A stretch of DNA of 64,000 bases from Massilia sp. NR 4-1. Its GTDB lineage: Bacteria; Pseudomonadota; Gammaproteobacteria; Burkholderiales; Burkholderiaceae_D. The stretch lies in NCBI RefSeq assembly GCF_001191005.1, contig NZ_CP012201.1, forward strand, positions 1,364,001-1,428,000, given 5' to 3'. Shown here in pieces: positions 52,251 to 59,700 of the stretch. The translations under genes and the position numbers were made by a program. Every line of letters begins with the position of its first letter. The first letter of the stretch is position 1. The notes under the pieces are model-generated. The model was not told the DNA's origin. It did not search any database and was given only the letters and a program-made list of their open reading frames with translations.

Positions 52251-52396
52251 GGCGCGGCAGGCGCGGGCGCCGGCGCCGGCGCCGGCGCGGGTGCGGGCGA
52301 TGCGCCGGCGGCTGCCGCGCGCAAGCCTTGCAGCGCGGCGTCGCGCGCGATGCGGCCGTCGCGCAGCGCGGCCAGGATGGATTGGCTGTCGTTCAT
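47381..52396 (-). CDS. Trans-AT polyketide synthase B: KS-KR-ACP-KS0
   Basis: 1671 residues. ATG at 52396 is preceded by GGGAGAG; the frame is open up to 52468 but that part overlaps ECH2. Domains (approximate residues): N-terminal helix pair (ILAALRDGRIARDAALQGL) and a Pro-Ala linker; KS1 49-469 (DTACSSSL, HGTGT, GHTSAA), of the same sub-type as KS1 of PKS D; KR 649-1025 (GGTRGLG, SSVAS, QIDYAMAN); ACP 1102-1182 (GVDSI); KS0 1224-1622 with Cys (DTACSSAL) but NGSGT in place of HGTGT; a short tail containing NIWKRYSTQ that may dock to the DH of PKS C. The KR differs from the others in the window: Trp stands where they have the Asp of the LxD motif, so it may set the opposite hydroxyl configuration. 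Stop overlaps the start of PKS C by 4 nt. Confidence 0.92.
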   Translation of the reverse strand: MNDSQSILAALRDGRIARDAALQGLRAAAAGASPAPAPAPAPAPAPAAPDAIAIVGAAGRYPEAPDLDSFWRNLAAARDSVGTIPPERWDSLASFDPSGQRPDSIYSRALGVLDDADCFDAAFFQISPAEAEYMDPQHRLFLQEAYRSFEDAGYGPQRLAGQNCGVYLGIMSSEYSSLLMQSGAPVANATGNALSIAASRIAYLLNLKGPAIAIDTACSSSLVAVHLACQALRSGEIDMALAGGVTLYLSREAYLAMCGAGMLSPDGRCKAFDDGANGFVPGEGVGAVVLKRLADARRDGDRVLGTILASGINQDGRTNGITAPSGASQAALLRTVYQRHGIDPASIGYCELHGTGTRLGDPVELNAIAQVYGAAGAARHSCLIGSVKSNIGHTSAAAGVAGLHKLLLALRHGQIPPSLHFQRPNAHFDFSQSPFRVATELTPWTAPRRAALSSFGLSGTNAHLVLQEDSGAAPRAGSGAGLVVLSAHSDSALRDYAAALARQLEADPGVCLADLAYTLQVGRAALRHRLAVVASDAAPLRAALLAAAQGLPHAALLTGRAAAEAPDGDGAALAADFAAGRWTTLAQAWVAGADCDWLRWQQGGGRRTVAAPTYPFARSRYWLPGQPTLAPAAPQLWQWQWQWQPAPLAAAAAMPPAVLLYVAACAANRALAEALAALWPQAELRALDASAPGQDWPARAAIIDLTARAEPQLARAQWLAQLQNLLGRLPADGGTVLLGLGFGRPRADALHAGLYGTLQSEYPRLRARYVDLGAELPAAALAPLLAAECAEDSRAARCRYRDGVRSLPRLAPWTAPAGAADARLPGPADVWWISGGTRGLGLLCARHLARRYGVRRMLLSSRTALPPRAQWPAATAEGIAELEALGVQLEFSAVALNDLAALRAEQARVAAALGPVTGLLHCAGVSDWSVPALLDKSAAAMQAVFEPKQEGLDHLSAVLDNDALRHLLLFSSVASALPALGAGQIDYAMANAYLDGYAQEYAGTAHCVSIQWPSWAESGMGAVRSQAYRDSGLLTLSDAQGLDCLDRILAWRAGPLVLPAAVDPARWQPERALLEKPAPQPAAAAVAAATAVQGAGAPAAAAAPLLAWLQNLFARELKLAPEAIEAQLGFQDYGVDSIMLTRIMRPLNQLAEQPLEPSLLFEYATLDSLAGWLLRERPGLVQKVLASAAPTSASASPAALPASPAAAPAVPAVPAAAAAPAGGGDIAIIGLSCRLPGAPDGDAYWRLLSEGRSGIVPVPAARWGHPSGFHAGVLDSPAGGDADAFGIDADDARAMDPQALLLLELGLQAVYHAGYTPPELKGRALGVFLGARSQHRPAAELIERARNPIVAAGPNYLAANLSQYFDWQGPSLVVDTACSSALVALKLAVQALRDGEIEAAMVGGVSLLQSDAGHRLFAQRGLLAPQGEFHIFDGRAQGVVLGEGAGMVLLKPLAAAEADGDRIYAVLKAVSVNNDGRTAGPASPNLAAHKRLLEQTLRRSGLAAADIGHIEANGSGTAMTDLLELKAISAVYGGAARRCSLGSVKPNIGHPLCAEGIAALIKVVLMLHHRQGVPFLSGQVPLPHFALADSPFFFHRATAALDGTLPAAALNCFADGGTNVHAILQAWHAGAPARRAPLTPPQRRPAAPQPQPQPGGNIWKRYSTQESLENA

Positions 52397-52406
52397 GGCG
52401 CTCTCC

Positions 52407-53180
52407 CTAGCGGCCGAAGGCGGTGGCGATGCGGTCGGCGACCGCTTGCTGGTGGAAGGTATGTTCATGCATGGCGATTTCCTCGCTGATGCATTGCGGC
52501 AGGCGCTCGCGCAGCGCGCGCGTCATGTGCCGCTTCAGCAGCACCAGGGCCTCGCGCGGCTTTTGCGCCAGCCCGGCGGCGATGTCCAGCGCGCGCGGCA
52601 GCACCTCGGCCCGCGGCAGCACCTGGCAGGCCACGCCGCGCCGCTCCAGCTCGGCACCGCGGAAATTGGCCGCCGTCATCAGCATCTCGTGCGCCAGCGT
52701 CTCGCCCAGGCGGTAGGGCACCACGGCCGTCGCCCCCATGCCCGGCGTGAAGCCGTATTTCATGAAATTGGTGGTGTAGATGCTTTCCCGGCTCAGCAGC
52801 ACGATATCGCTGTACAGCCCCATCACGAAGCCGCCGCCGATGCCGTGGCCCTGCATCGCGGCCACCACCGGAATCGGGCAGTCGAGCGCCAGGCTGTACA
52901 TATTGACGTCGGCGAAAGTCATCTTGCCCTCGTGGATGGCGAGCAGGCCCTGCTGCGTGCCGCCCGAGGCGAAATACGTGTCGTAGCCGGTCAGCACCAC
53001 GGCCTTGTAGTCGGGCCGCGCCGCGATGCGCGCGTAGACCTCGATCAAGCCGCCGACCAGGGCGTGCGAGAAGGTGTTTTTCTCGCTCCGGTCCTGCATC
53101 GTGATCTGCACCACGCCGCCGCCATGCTCGGTCAATTGGACTGCCTCTGTCATGCCATGCTCCATAATGGTCTCGCTCAT
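52407..53180 (-). CDS. ECH2, enoyl-CoA hydratase-fold decarboxylase of the beta-branching cassette
   Basis: 257 residues, crotonase fold, close to PksI-type proteins: ITMQDRSEKNTFS near the N-terminus, AMQGHGIGGGFVMGL (oxyanion hole), TTNFMKYGFTPGMGAT, and an end AMHEHTFHQ. ECH2 decarboxylates the 3-methylglutaconyl-type intermediate on the ACP to leave a beta-methyl (or exomethylene) branch. The ATG at 53180 overlaps the ECH1 stop (ATGA); an internal ATG at 53153 has GGAG six bases before it and may be the real start. The gap to PKS B is 10 bp, so the cassette and PKS are co-transcribed. Confidence 0.9.
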   Translation of the reverse strand: MSETIMEHGMTEAVQLTEHGGGVVQITMQDRSEKNTFSHALVGGLIEVYARIAARPDYKAVVLTGYDTYFASGGTQQGLLAIHEGKMTFADVNMYSLALDCPIPVVAAMQGHGIGGGFVMGLYSDIVLLSRESIYTTNFMKYGFTPGMGATAVVPYRLGETLAHEMLMTAANFRGAELERRGVACQVLPRAEVLPRALDIAAGLAQKPREALVLLKRHMTRALRERLPQCISEEIAMHEHTFHQQAVADRIATAFGR

Positions 53181-53944
53181 TGGTTCGGCCGCTCCCAGCG
53201 CAGGCGGCCATGGCTTACGTACTGCTCGATCGCCGCCAGGTTGTCCGGGTCGGCGAACACCGCGCGGTTGGTCGCCAGCGCCAGGGGGCGGGCGGCCTCG
53301 ATCCCGGCCGGCAACTCGGCCAGGTAGTGCTTGTAGCGCACGATGGCGGCCGCCGGCAGGCAGCGCAGGCGGCTCAGATGCTTGCTCAGCAAGACCTCGC
53401 AGCGCTCGTCGAGCGCATCGACCAGGCCCCATTGCAGGGCCTGCGGCGCGTCGAAGGCGCGCGTCATCAGCGTCATGTACTGCGCCCGCTGCCAGCCGAC
53501 GCGCCGCGCCAGGAAGGGCGTCACGCAGGCGGGCAGCAGGCCGAACAGCATTTCCGACAGGCTGAATTCGGCGCGCGGCCCGGCCAGCACGATATTGCAG
53601 GCGGCCACGAAACCGATGCCGCCGGCATTGGCGCGCCCTTCCACCAGCGCGACCGAGACGAAGGGGCCGTAGGCCAGCCGGGTCCACAAGGCGTACAGCG
53701 CCTCGGGCGCCTGTTCGCGGGCGTCGGTGGCCGCCTGCACGGCGGCGAAATCGGCGCCGTTGCAGAAGCTGCTGGCATGGCCGCGCAGCACCACCACGGT
53801 GCAGCCGGCATCCAGGGCATCGAGCGCGGCCAGGCATTCGTCGACCAGGGTGGCGTTGATGGTGTTGCCGGCCGCCTCGCGCGCGAACTGGATCAGGCAC
53901 ACCGGCCCCTGGCGGCTGACCTCGATGCTCGAATAGCGCGTCAT
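53177..53944 (-). CDS. ECH1, enoyl-CoA hydratase-fold dehydratase of the beta-branching cassette
   Basis: 255 residues, PksH-like: GHASSFCNGADFA (first oxyanion loop), EGRANAGGIGFVAACNIVLA (second oxyanion loop), FSLSEMLFGLLPACVTPFLARRVG. It dehydrates the HMG-type intermediate formed by the HMG-CoA synthase-like enzyme before ECH2 acts. Start ATG overlaps the HMGS stop by 4 nt and its own stop overlaps the ECH2 start, so the three are translationally coupled. Confidence 0.9.
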   Translation of the reverse strand: MTRYSSIEVSRQGPVCLIQFAREAAGNTINATLVDECLAALDALDAGCTVVVLRGHASSFCNGADFAAVQAATDAREQAPEALYALWTRLAYGPFVSVALVEGRANAGGIGFVAACNIVLAGPRAEFSLSEMLFGLLPACVTPFLARRVGWQRAQYMTLMTRAFDAPQALQWGLVDALDERCEVLLSKHLSRLRCLPAAAIVRYKHYLAELPAGIEAARPLALATNRAVFADPDNLAAIEQYVSHGRLRWERPNQ

Positions 53945-55200
53945 GACCAGCTGTACTCGCGGTGGAATTCGCGGATGGCGCTCAGTGTCAGCAAGCCTTT
54001 GCCGGCGATGGCGGCGCGCGCCCCGCCCAGCAGCGCCGGGTCGATGGTGACGTTGCGGGTGCCGAAGCGCACCATGCCGCTGCCCATCAGCAGGGCATCG
54101 TATTCGGCCAGCGAGAGCTGGTAGCGCTGGTCGAGCTGGCGTTCGATCGCCATGCGCCGCAGGCGCGCCTGGCCGTCGGCCGTCACCACGCCGCTGTAGA
54201 ACTCCGAGCAGCAGCCGGAGCCGTAGGAAAACAGGCCGATGCGCCGCGGGCTGGAAAAGTCGCCGTGGTCGATGGTGCTGGCCAGCGCCAGGAACACGGT
54301 GGCGCCCATGATATTGGCCACCCGTTGGCAGTAATTCAGGCCGGGCTGCATGCGCTGGGCAAAATCGGCTTCCGCGTCCGACGGGCGGGCCTGCAGCAGC
54401 TTGCGCATCATGGTGCGGTGCGCGCCCTTGACCATGCCGCCGAACGGCGTATGGAAGGCCAGATACTGGAAGGTCTTGCCGAAGTTACTGTCCAGCACGC
54501 GGCGCGCATATTCGCGGTAGGCGTTTTCGCAGCAGTCGAGATAGGACATCAGCGACAGGTCGGAATCGCCGGCCTCACTGTCCGGAATCGGGCGGCAAGT
54601 ATCCATCACCTCGTAGCCGTAGTAGCCGTTGGCGCCCACGTCGACCTGGAAGATGTGCGGCTGGTCGCTCACCAGCATGGCCACGGCGCCGGCACCGGCG
54701 CTCGGTTCGGCGAAGGACCAGTCCTCGCTGATCGCCTCGCCCCCCTCCACCACCATGAAGCGCGAAATATCGGTGGCCACCACCAGCGCCTTGGCGCCCG
54801 GCGAAGCCTGCGACAGGATGAAGTTGACCGCCATCTGGAAACCGGCCGTGCCCGAATAGCAGGCCTGCTTGATCTCGAACAGGCGGCAATTGCGGCTCAG
54901 CCCCAGGTGGTGGTGGATATAGGTGCTGAGCGACTTGCCGAAATCGATGCCCGATTCGGTGCAGGTGATCAGCAGTTCAATGCGGTCGCGCTCGGCCTCC
55001 GACAGCGCGCGCACCAGCGGCAAGGCGGCGTTCACGCCGAAGGTGACCGGGTCTTCATACGGCAGCGCCACGGCCTTCTCGCGCATCAGCAGATTGGCAA
55101 AGCGCGTCGTATCGAGCTTGCGGTGCTCGGCCAGGGCCGCCACGTCGAGCGCGGCGCTGCCGCCAAACACATTCATCGATTCAATACCCACAGACATCAT
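53941..55200 (-). CDS. HMG-CoA synthase-like beta-branching enzyme
   Basis: 419 residues, full length for the PksG family. The catalytic residues are seen in TCTESGIDFGKS (Glu), FEIKQACYSGTAG (nucleophilic Cys) and AFHTPFGGMVKGAH (His). It condenses an acetyl unit, made on the cassette ACP, with the beta-keto group on the Trp-flagged ACPs of PKS A and PKS C. Two adjacent ATG codons (55200 and 55197) follow GGAG at a suitable distance; the first is used here. Confidence 0.94.
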   Translation of the reverse strand: MMSVGIESMNVFGGSAALDVAALAEHRKLDTTRFANLLMREKAVALPYEDPVTFGVNAALPLVRALSEAERDRIELLITCTESGIDFGKSLSTYIHHHLGLSRNCRLFEIKQACYSGTAGFQMAVNFILSQASPGAKALVVATDISRFMVVEGGEAISEDWSFAEPSAGAGAVAMLVSDQPHIFQVDVGANGYYGYEVMDTCRPIPDSEAGDSDLSLMSYLDCCENAYREYARRVLDSNFGKTFQYLAFHTPFGGMVKGAHRTMMRKLLQARPSDAEADFAQRMQPGLNYCQRVANIMGATVFLALASTIDHGDFSSPRRIGLFSYGSGCCSEFYSGVVTADGQARLRRMAIERQLDQRYQLSLAEYDALLMGSGMVRFGTRNVTIDPALLGGARAAIAGKGLLTLSAIREFHREYSWS

Positions 55201-55215
55201 AGAGCTACTCCATTC

Positions 55216-56439
55216 TCAATTGAACTGCGAAGGATGCTGGAAACACATGGCGATATTGATGCCGCCAAACCCCATGCTCAGCTTGAGCGCCTTGCCGATG
55301 CGGGCCGGGCTGCCCTGCGCCGGCACCCAGCGCGCGCTGCCGATGGGCTGTTCCAGGTTGGCGCAAGGGTGCAGGCGCTGCTCGCGCATCTGCAGGGCCA
55401 GCGCCACGGTTTCCAGGGCGCCGGCGGCCGTCAGGCCATGGCCGGCCAGGGATTTGGTGGTGTTGATCCAGGCGTCGCCCAGGCCGCTGGCGCGCAGGGC
55501 TGCCAGCTCGGTTTCGTCGCCCAGCGGCGAACCGCTGCCATGCGGGTTGACGTAGTCGATCTCCGAGGCGCGCCAGCCCGCATGCGCCAGCGCCTGGCCC
55601 ACGGCCCGCATTTCGCCCTGCTGCGAGGGATGGGGCTGGCGGCTGGCGTCGCTGACCGCGCTCCAGCCGTTGATCGCCATATAGGCGGAGGCGCCGCGCC
55701 GCTGTGCCGATTCCACCGATTCCACCACCAGCGCGGCGCACGCTTCGCCATAGATGAAACCGTCGCGCGCCGTGTCGAACGGGCGGCAGGCACGCTGCGG
55801 CTGGTCGGCATAATTGGCCGAACCCATCGCGCCCAGCGAGCGGAAGGCCTGGCATTCCAGGTGCGACAGATCGCTCAGGCCGCCGACCGCGATGCAGGCG
55901 TCGAGTTCACCGCTGAGCACCGCGCGCGCGGCCTCCACCACGGCCAGCAGGCCGCTGGCCGAGGCCGCGCCCGCCGTCCAGACCGGACCCTGCAGGCCCA
56001 GATGCTCGGCGCACCAGGCCGCGATATCGCTGTCGCAATAGCTGGCGGCGTAGTGCGGCGGCGTATACCACGGCTGGTCGCGCACCGGGTCGAGCGCCAG
56101 CAAGGCGGCGCGCTGCTGCAGGTTGGAGCCGCCCAGCACCAGGCCGACCCGTTGCGGGTCAAGCGCGGCCAGACCGGCGTCGGCCCAGGCCTCGTCGGCC
56201 GTGGCCAGCGCCGCATGGGTCGACAGCGACAGCTTGCGGTAAGGCTGGCCGCGCCCATTGCGCAACGCCGGCAAGGCGGCGATTTCCGCGCCGAGGAAGG
56301 CCGATTCGGCGCTCTGGCGGCCGGGACGCCGCATCACGCCGAAATTGCTGCGGCCTTGCCACAGCGCGTCGGCAAAGGCGGCGCGCCCCACGCCGATCGC
56401 TGACACCACGCCGATGCCGCTGATCAGGGCCTTATGCAT
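55216..56439 (-). CDS. Free-standing decarboxylating ketosynthase, Cys to Ser, of the beta-branching cassette
   Basis: 407 residues from the ATG at 56439 (MHKALISGIGVVSAIG, the usual FabF-type opening); an in-frame ATG at 56454 is possible. The FabF fold is complete, with His in NPHGSGSPLGDE and Lys/His in TKSLAGHGLT, but the nucleophile position reads GAASASG, aligning Ser where FabF has Cys (ATACTSG). That is the state seen in PksF-type partners, which decarboxylate malonyl-ACP to acetyl-ACP instead of condensing. The start lies inside the end of the ACP gene (ATGCATAA), so translation is coupled to the ACP. Confidence 0.9.
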   Translation of the reverse strand: MHKALISGIGVVSAIGVGRAAFADALWQGRSNFGVMRRPGRQSAESAFLGAEIAALPALRNGRGQPYRKLSLSTHAALATADEAWADAGLAALDPQRVGLVLGGSNLQQRAALLALDPVRDQPWYTPPHYAASYCDSDIAAWCAEHLGLQGPVWTAGAASASGLLAVVEAARAVLSGELDACIAVGGLSDLSHLECQAFRSLGAMGSANYADQPQRACRPFDTARDGFIYGEACAALVVESVESAQRRGASAYMAINGWSAVSDASRQPHPSQQGEMRAVGQALAHAGWRASEIDYVNPHGSGSPLGDETELAALRASGLGDAWINTTKSLAGHGLTAAGALETVALALQMREQRLHPCANLEQPIGSARWVPAQGSPARIGKALKLSMGFGGINIAMCFQHPSQFN

Positions 56440-56686
56440 GGGCCAGCTTTTCATGCATCAGGGCCGCCAGCTCGCCCATATTGCCGGCGCGCGCCAGGTC
56501 GATCAGCGCGCAGCGCAGGGAAATGGCGCTCATCGTCATCATGATGATGTCGGCCCGGTCCATCGAGTTGGCGCCCAGGGCTTTCAGGCTGTCCGCCGGG
56601 ATGAACTCATGCGCTTCGAGTTCGGGGATGACTTCCCGCGTGTGCTGAACGAGCAGTTCGAAAATCTGGCCTGGATTGTGTGGCAT
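56432..56686 (-). CDS. Free-standing acyl carrier protein of the beta-branching cassette
   Basis: 84 residues from the ATG at 56686 (AAAGGA upstream). GANSMDRADIIM holds the phosphopantetheine Ser in the NSxDR form found in ACPs that donate acetyl to HMG-CoA synthase-like enzymes. It is first in the cassette, 37 bp after PKS A. The open frame extends upstream of this start into PKS A, without ACP similarity. Confidence 0.92.
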   Translation of the reverse strand: MPHNPGQIFELLVQHTREVIPELEAHEFIPADSLKALGANSMDRADIIMMTMSAISLRCALIDLARAGNMGELAALMHEKLAHA

Positions 56687-56723
56687 GGTAATGATCCTTT
56701 TGATTTTTATGCAAAGTACATCG

Positions 56724-59700
56724 TTAAACAGAACTTTCCGGCAGCGGCGCCGCGCCACCGGCCTGGGCCATCCGGCGCCATAGGGCGTCGGCCGCGGCCA
56801 CGTCGATGGCGCCCTGCTCCACCGCATGCAGCAGGCTTTCGAGATCCGCCGGTTCAGCCGCCGTGGACGGCGCCAGCAGCGTGCCGACGTGGCTTGCCAG
56901 CGCCGCGATGCTGGGGTGGTCGTACACCACCGTGGCCGGCAGGTTGAGGCCGAAATGCCGGTTCACTTCGCGCATCCATTCGACGCCAACGATGGAGTCC
57001 AGGCCCAGATCCACCAGGGCCGTATGCGGCTTGATCTCTTCCTGCGGCAGATACAGCGCCTCGGCCAGGCTGGCGGTCAGGAAGGTACGCACGGCCGCCT
57101 GGCCTAGCGCGGCGCCGGCGGGACGCGCGGCCGGCGCCGCGGAGGCGGCAAGCGTGGCCGCGGCCGGGACGGCGGCCGGCTCTGGAGCCGGGGCTGGCGC
57201 GGCGGCTGGCGCGGCATTCGCCGCCGCCATCTGCAGGCGCACCGGCGGCGGCGCCAAGGCGGCGGGCGCGCTGGTGCTGGCCGCCTTGGCACCTGGCTCC
57301 GGCAAGCGGATGGCCGGCCGCACGGCGGGCTGCGCGGCGGCCGTGGCTGCGATAACCGGGGCCGCCGCCGCGCCCAGCCGCGCCGCCACGAAAGCGGCCA
57401 TGGCGCGGATGGTGGGATGGTCGTAGATCAGCGCAGCCTGCAGGTCCAGCGCATACGCCTTGTTGATCGCGCCCACCCATTCGACGCCGACGATGGAGTC
57501 CATGCCCATATCGACCAGGGGCAGGTCGAGTTTGACGTCCTGCTCGGCCATGCAGAGCGCGGCCGCGAAGGACTGGCGCAGCGCGGCGCGTACCTGCGCC
57601 TCGTCAGGCGCCGCTGCCGCTAGCGCTGCCGGCGCGCTGGCGGCTGCCGGCAGCGGCTGCGGTACGGGCGCAGGCATGGCGGCCGCAGCGGGCCGGGATG
57701 CCGATCGCGGCGCTGGCATGGCGGCCACGGCCGGCTGCGGTGCCGGTACGGGAGCGGGCACTGGCGCGGACGCGGGGCGCGCGCTGGCGGCAGGCGCCAG
57801 CGCGCCGCCGATGCGATCGACGATGGCCGGCACGCCCCAATGGCGGTCGCGGCGGAAGGGGTAGGTCGGCAGGCTGAGCCGGCCGGGCACGCCGGCCGGA
57901 TGCAGCAGGGTCCAGTTGAGCGCCAGGCCGCGCGTCCACAAATGGCCCAGGCGGTCGAGGCGGCCGGCTTGCAGCCAGCCGGCGACCAGCTGGTCGAACA
58001 GCTCGTCGCGGCCGAGCATGGCCAAGGTCTCGTCCAGGCCGTCCACCTCATGGCGGAATTCCTTGCCGGCGGCCGGCTGGCCGGCGCTGCAGCATTCCAG
58101 CGCCGCCTCCAGCTCCGCCAGTGAAGCCACCACCACCGCGTAGCGGTGCGCCAGCGCTTCGCGTCCGGCCTGCAAGGTGTAGGCCAGGCTAGCCAGGTCC
58201 GGGGCCGGCGCTTCGGCGCGCAGCCAGCCAAGCAGGCGCTCCGCCTGTTGGGCCAGCTGCGCCGCCGTGCGCGCCGACAGCACGATCAGCTGCGGCACAC
58301 CGGCCGGCGCGGCCGCTGGCGCCGGCGCCACGTATTCCTGCACGATCAGATGCGCGTTCGAGCCGCCCGCGCCGAAGGAGGAAATGGCGCAGTTGCGCGC
58401 GCGCTGCGCGCCGCTCGCCGCGTCGACCGGACGCGGCCAGGCGCTGAGTTCGCGCTGCACGTAAAACGGCGAAGCCGCGAAATCGATATTCGGATTGAGC
58501 TGCGCCGAATGCAGCGAGGGCGCCAGCGCGTTGTGGCGCAGTTGCAGCAGCACCTTGCTCAGCGCCGCCATGCCGGCCGCGCTTTCGCAATGGCCGATAT
58601 TCGATTTCACCGAACCGATGGGGCAGAACTGGCGCTCCTGCGTGTCGGCCGCGAACACCTTGCTCAAGCCGCTGATCTCGATCGGATCGCCGAGCGAGGT
58701 TCCGGTGCCGTGCGCCTCGATATAGTCCAAGGCGCGCGGCGCCAGCGCGGCCTGTTCGAGCGCCAGCCCGATGACGTCGGCCTGGGCCACGGGGTTGGGC
58801 ACCGAGAAGCCATTGGTCTTGCCGCCGTGGTTCAGCGCCGAGCCCTTGATCACGCCGTAAATATGGTCGCCGTCGGCCAGCGCGTGCGCCAGCGGCTTGA
58901 GCACCACCGCGCCCACGCCCTCGCCCGGCACATAGCCGTCGCCGCCGGCGCCGAAGCTTTCGCAGCGGCCCTTGGTGGAGGCGAACTTGCCCAGCGAGAG
59001 CAGCAGGTATTTGTTGGGATGGATCGACAGGTTCACCCCGCCGGCCAGCGCCACGCTGCATTCGCCCAGGCGCAGGCTCTGGCAGGCCAGGTGGATGGCG
59101 CTCAGCGAGGAGGAGCACATGGTATCGACCGCCATGCTCGGTCCCTGGAAATTGCAGAAGTACGAGACGCGGTTGGCGATCGACGAGGGGCTGCTGGGCA
59201 AGGCCGTCACCTGGCCCAAGGCCGTCGCCTGGGCGCCATACAACTGGTATTCCTGGTACATCACACCCACGTAGACGCCGACCCGGCCTGGGCGGCCCCG
59301 GGCGGCGCCGCCCAGGCTGTGGCGCGTATAGCCCGCGTCCTCGATGGCGGCATAGGCCGTCTCCAGGAAAACGCGTTCCTGCGGGTCGAGGATGGCCGCT
59401 TCGCGCGGCGAAATATTGAAGAAACCGGCATCGAAGCAATCCACGCCGTCCAGGAAACCGCCCCATTTGGTGTAGCAGGTGCCGGCATGGGCGGGATCGG
59501 GGTGGAAATAGGCGGCATGGTCCCAGCGTTCGGCGGGCACCTCGCGAATGCTGTCGACGCCGTCGCGCAGATTGCGCCAGAAGGCCGCCACCGTCTCGGC
59601 GCCGGGGTAGCGCCCGGCCAGGCCGACGATGGCGATATCGGCCACGGCCGGGGCCGCAGCCGGAGCCGCTACCTGTATCGCCGGCGCCGCCATTGCCGCC

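Noticed and set aside
52250..52320. GGCGCCGGCGCC-type simple repeat
   Set aside because: Encodes the Pro-Ala linker at the N-terminus of PKS B; similar linkers occur throughout the synthases.
18729..59645. Recurring near-identical DNA blocks (for example around the CSSSL and HGTGT codons) as possible repeats or a CRISPR-like array
   Set aside because: They are homologous KS, ACP and KR domains repeated at module spacing, not short regularly spaced repeats.
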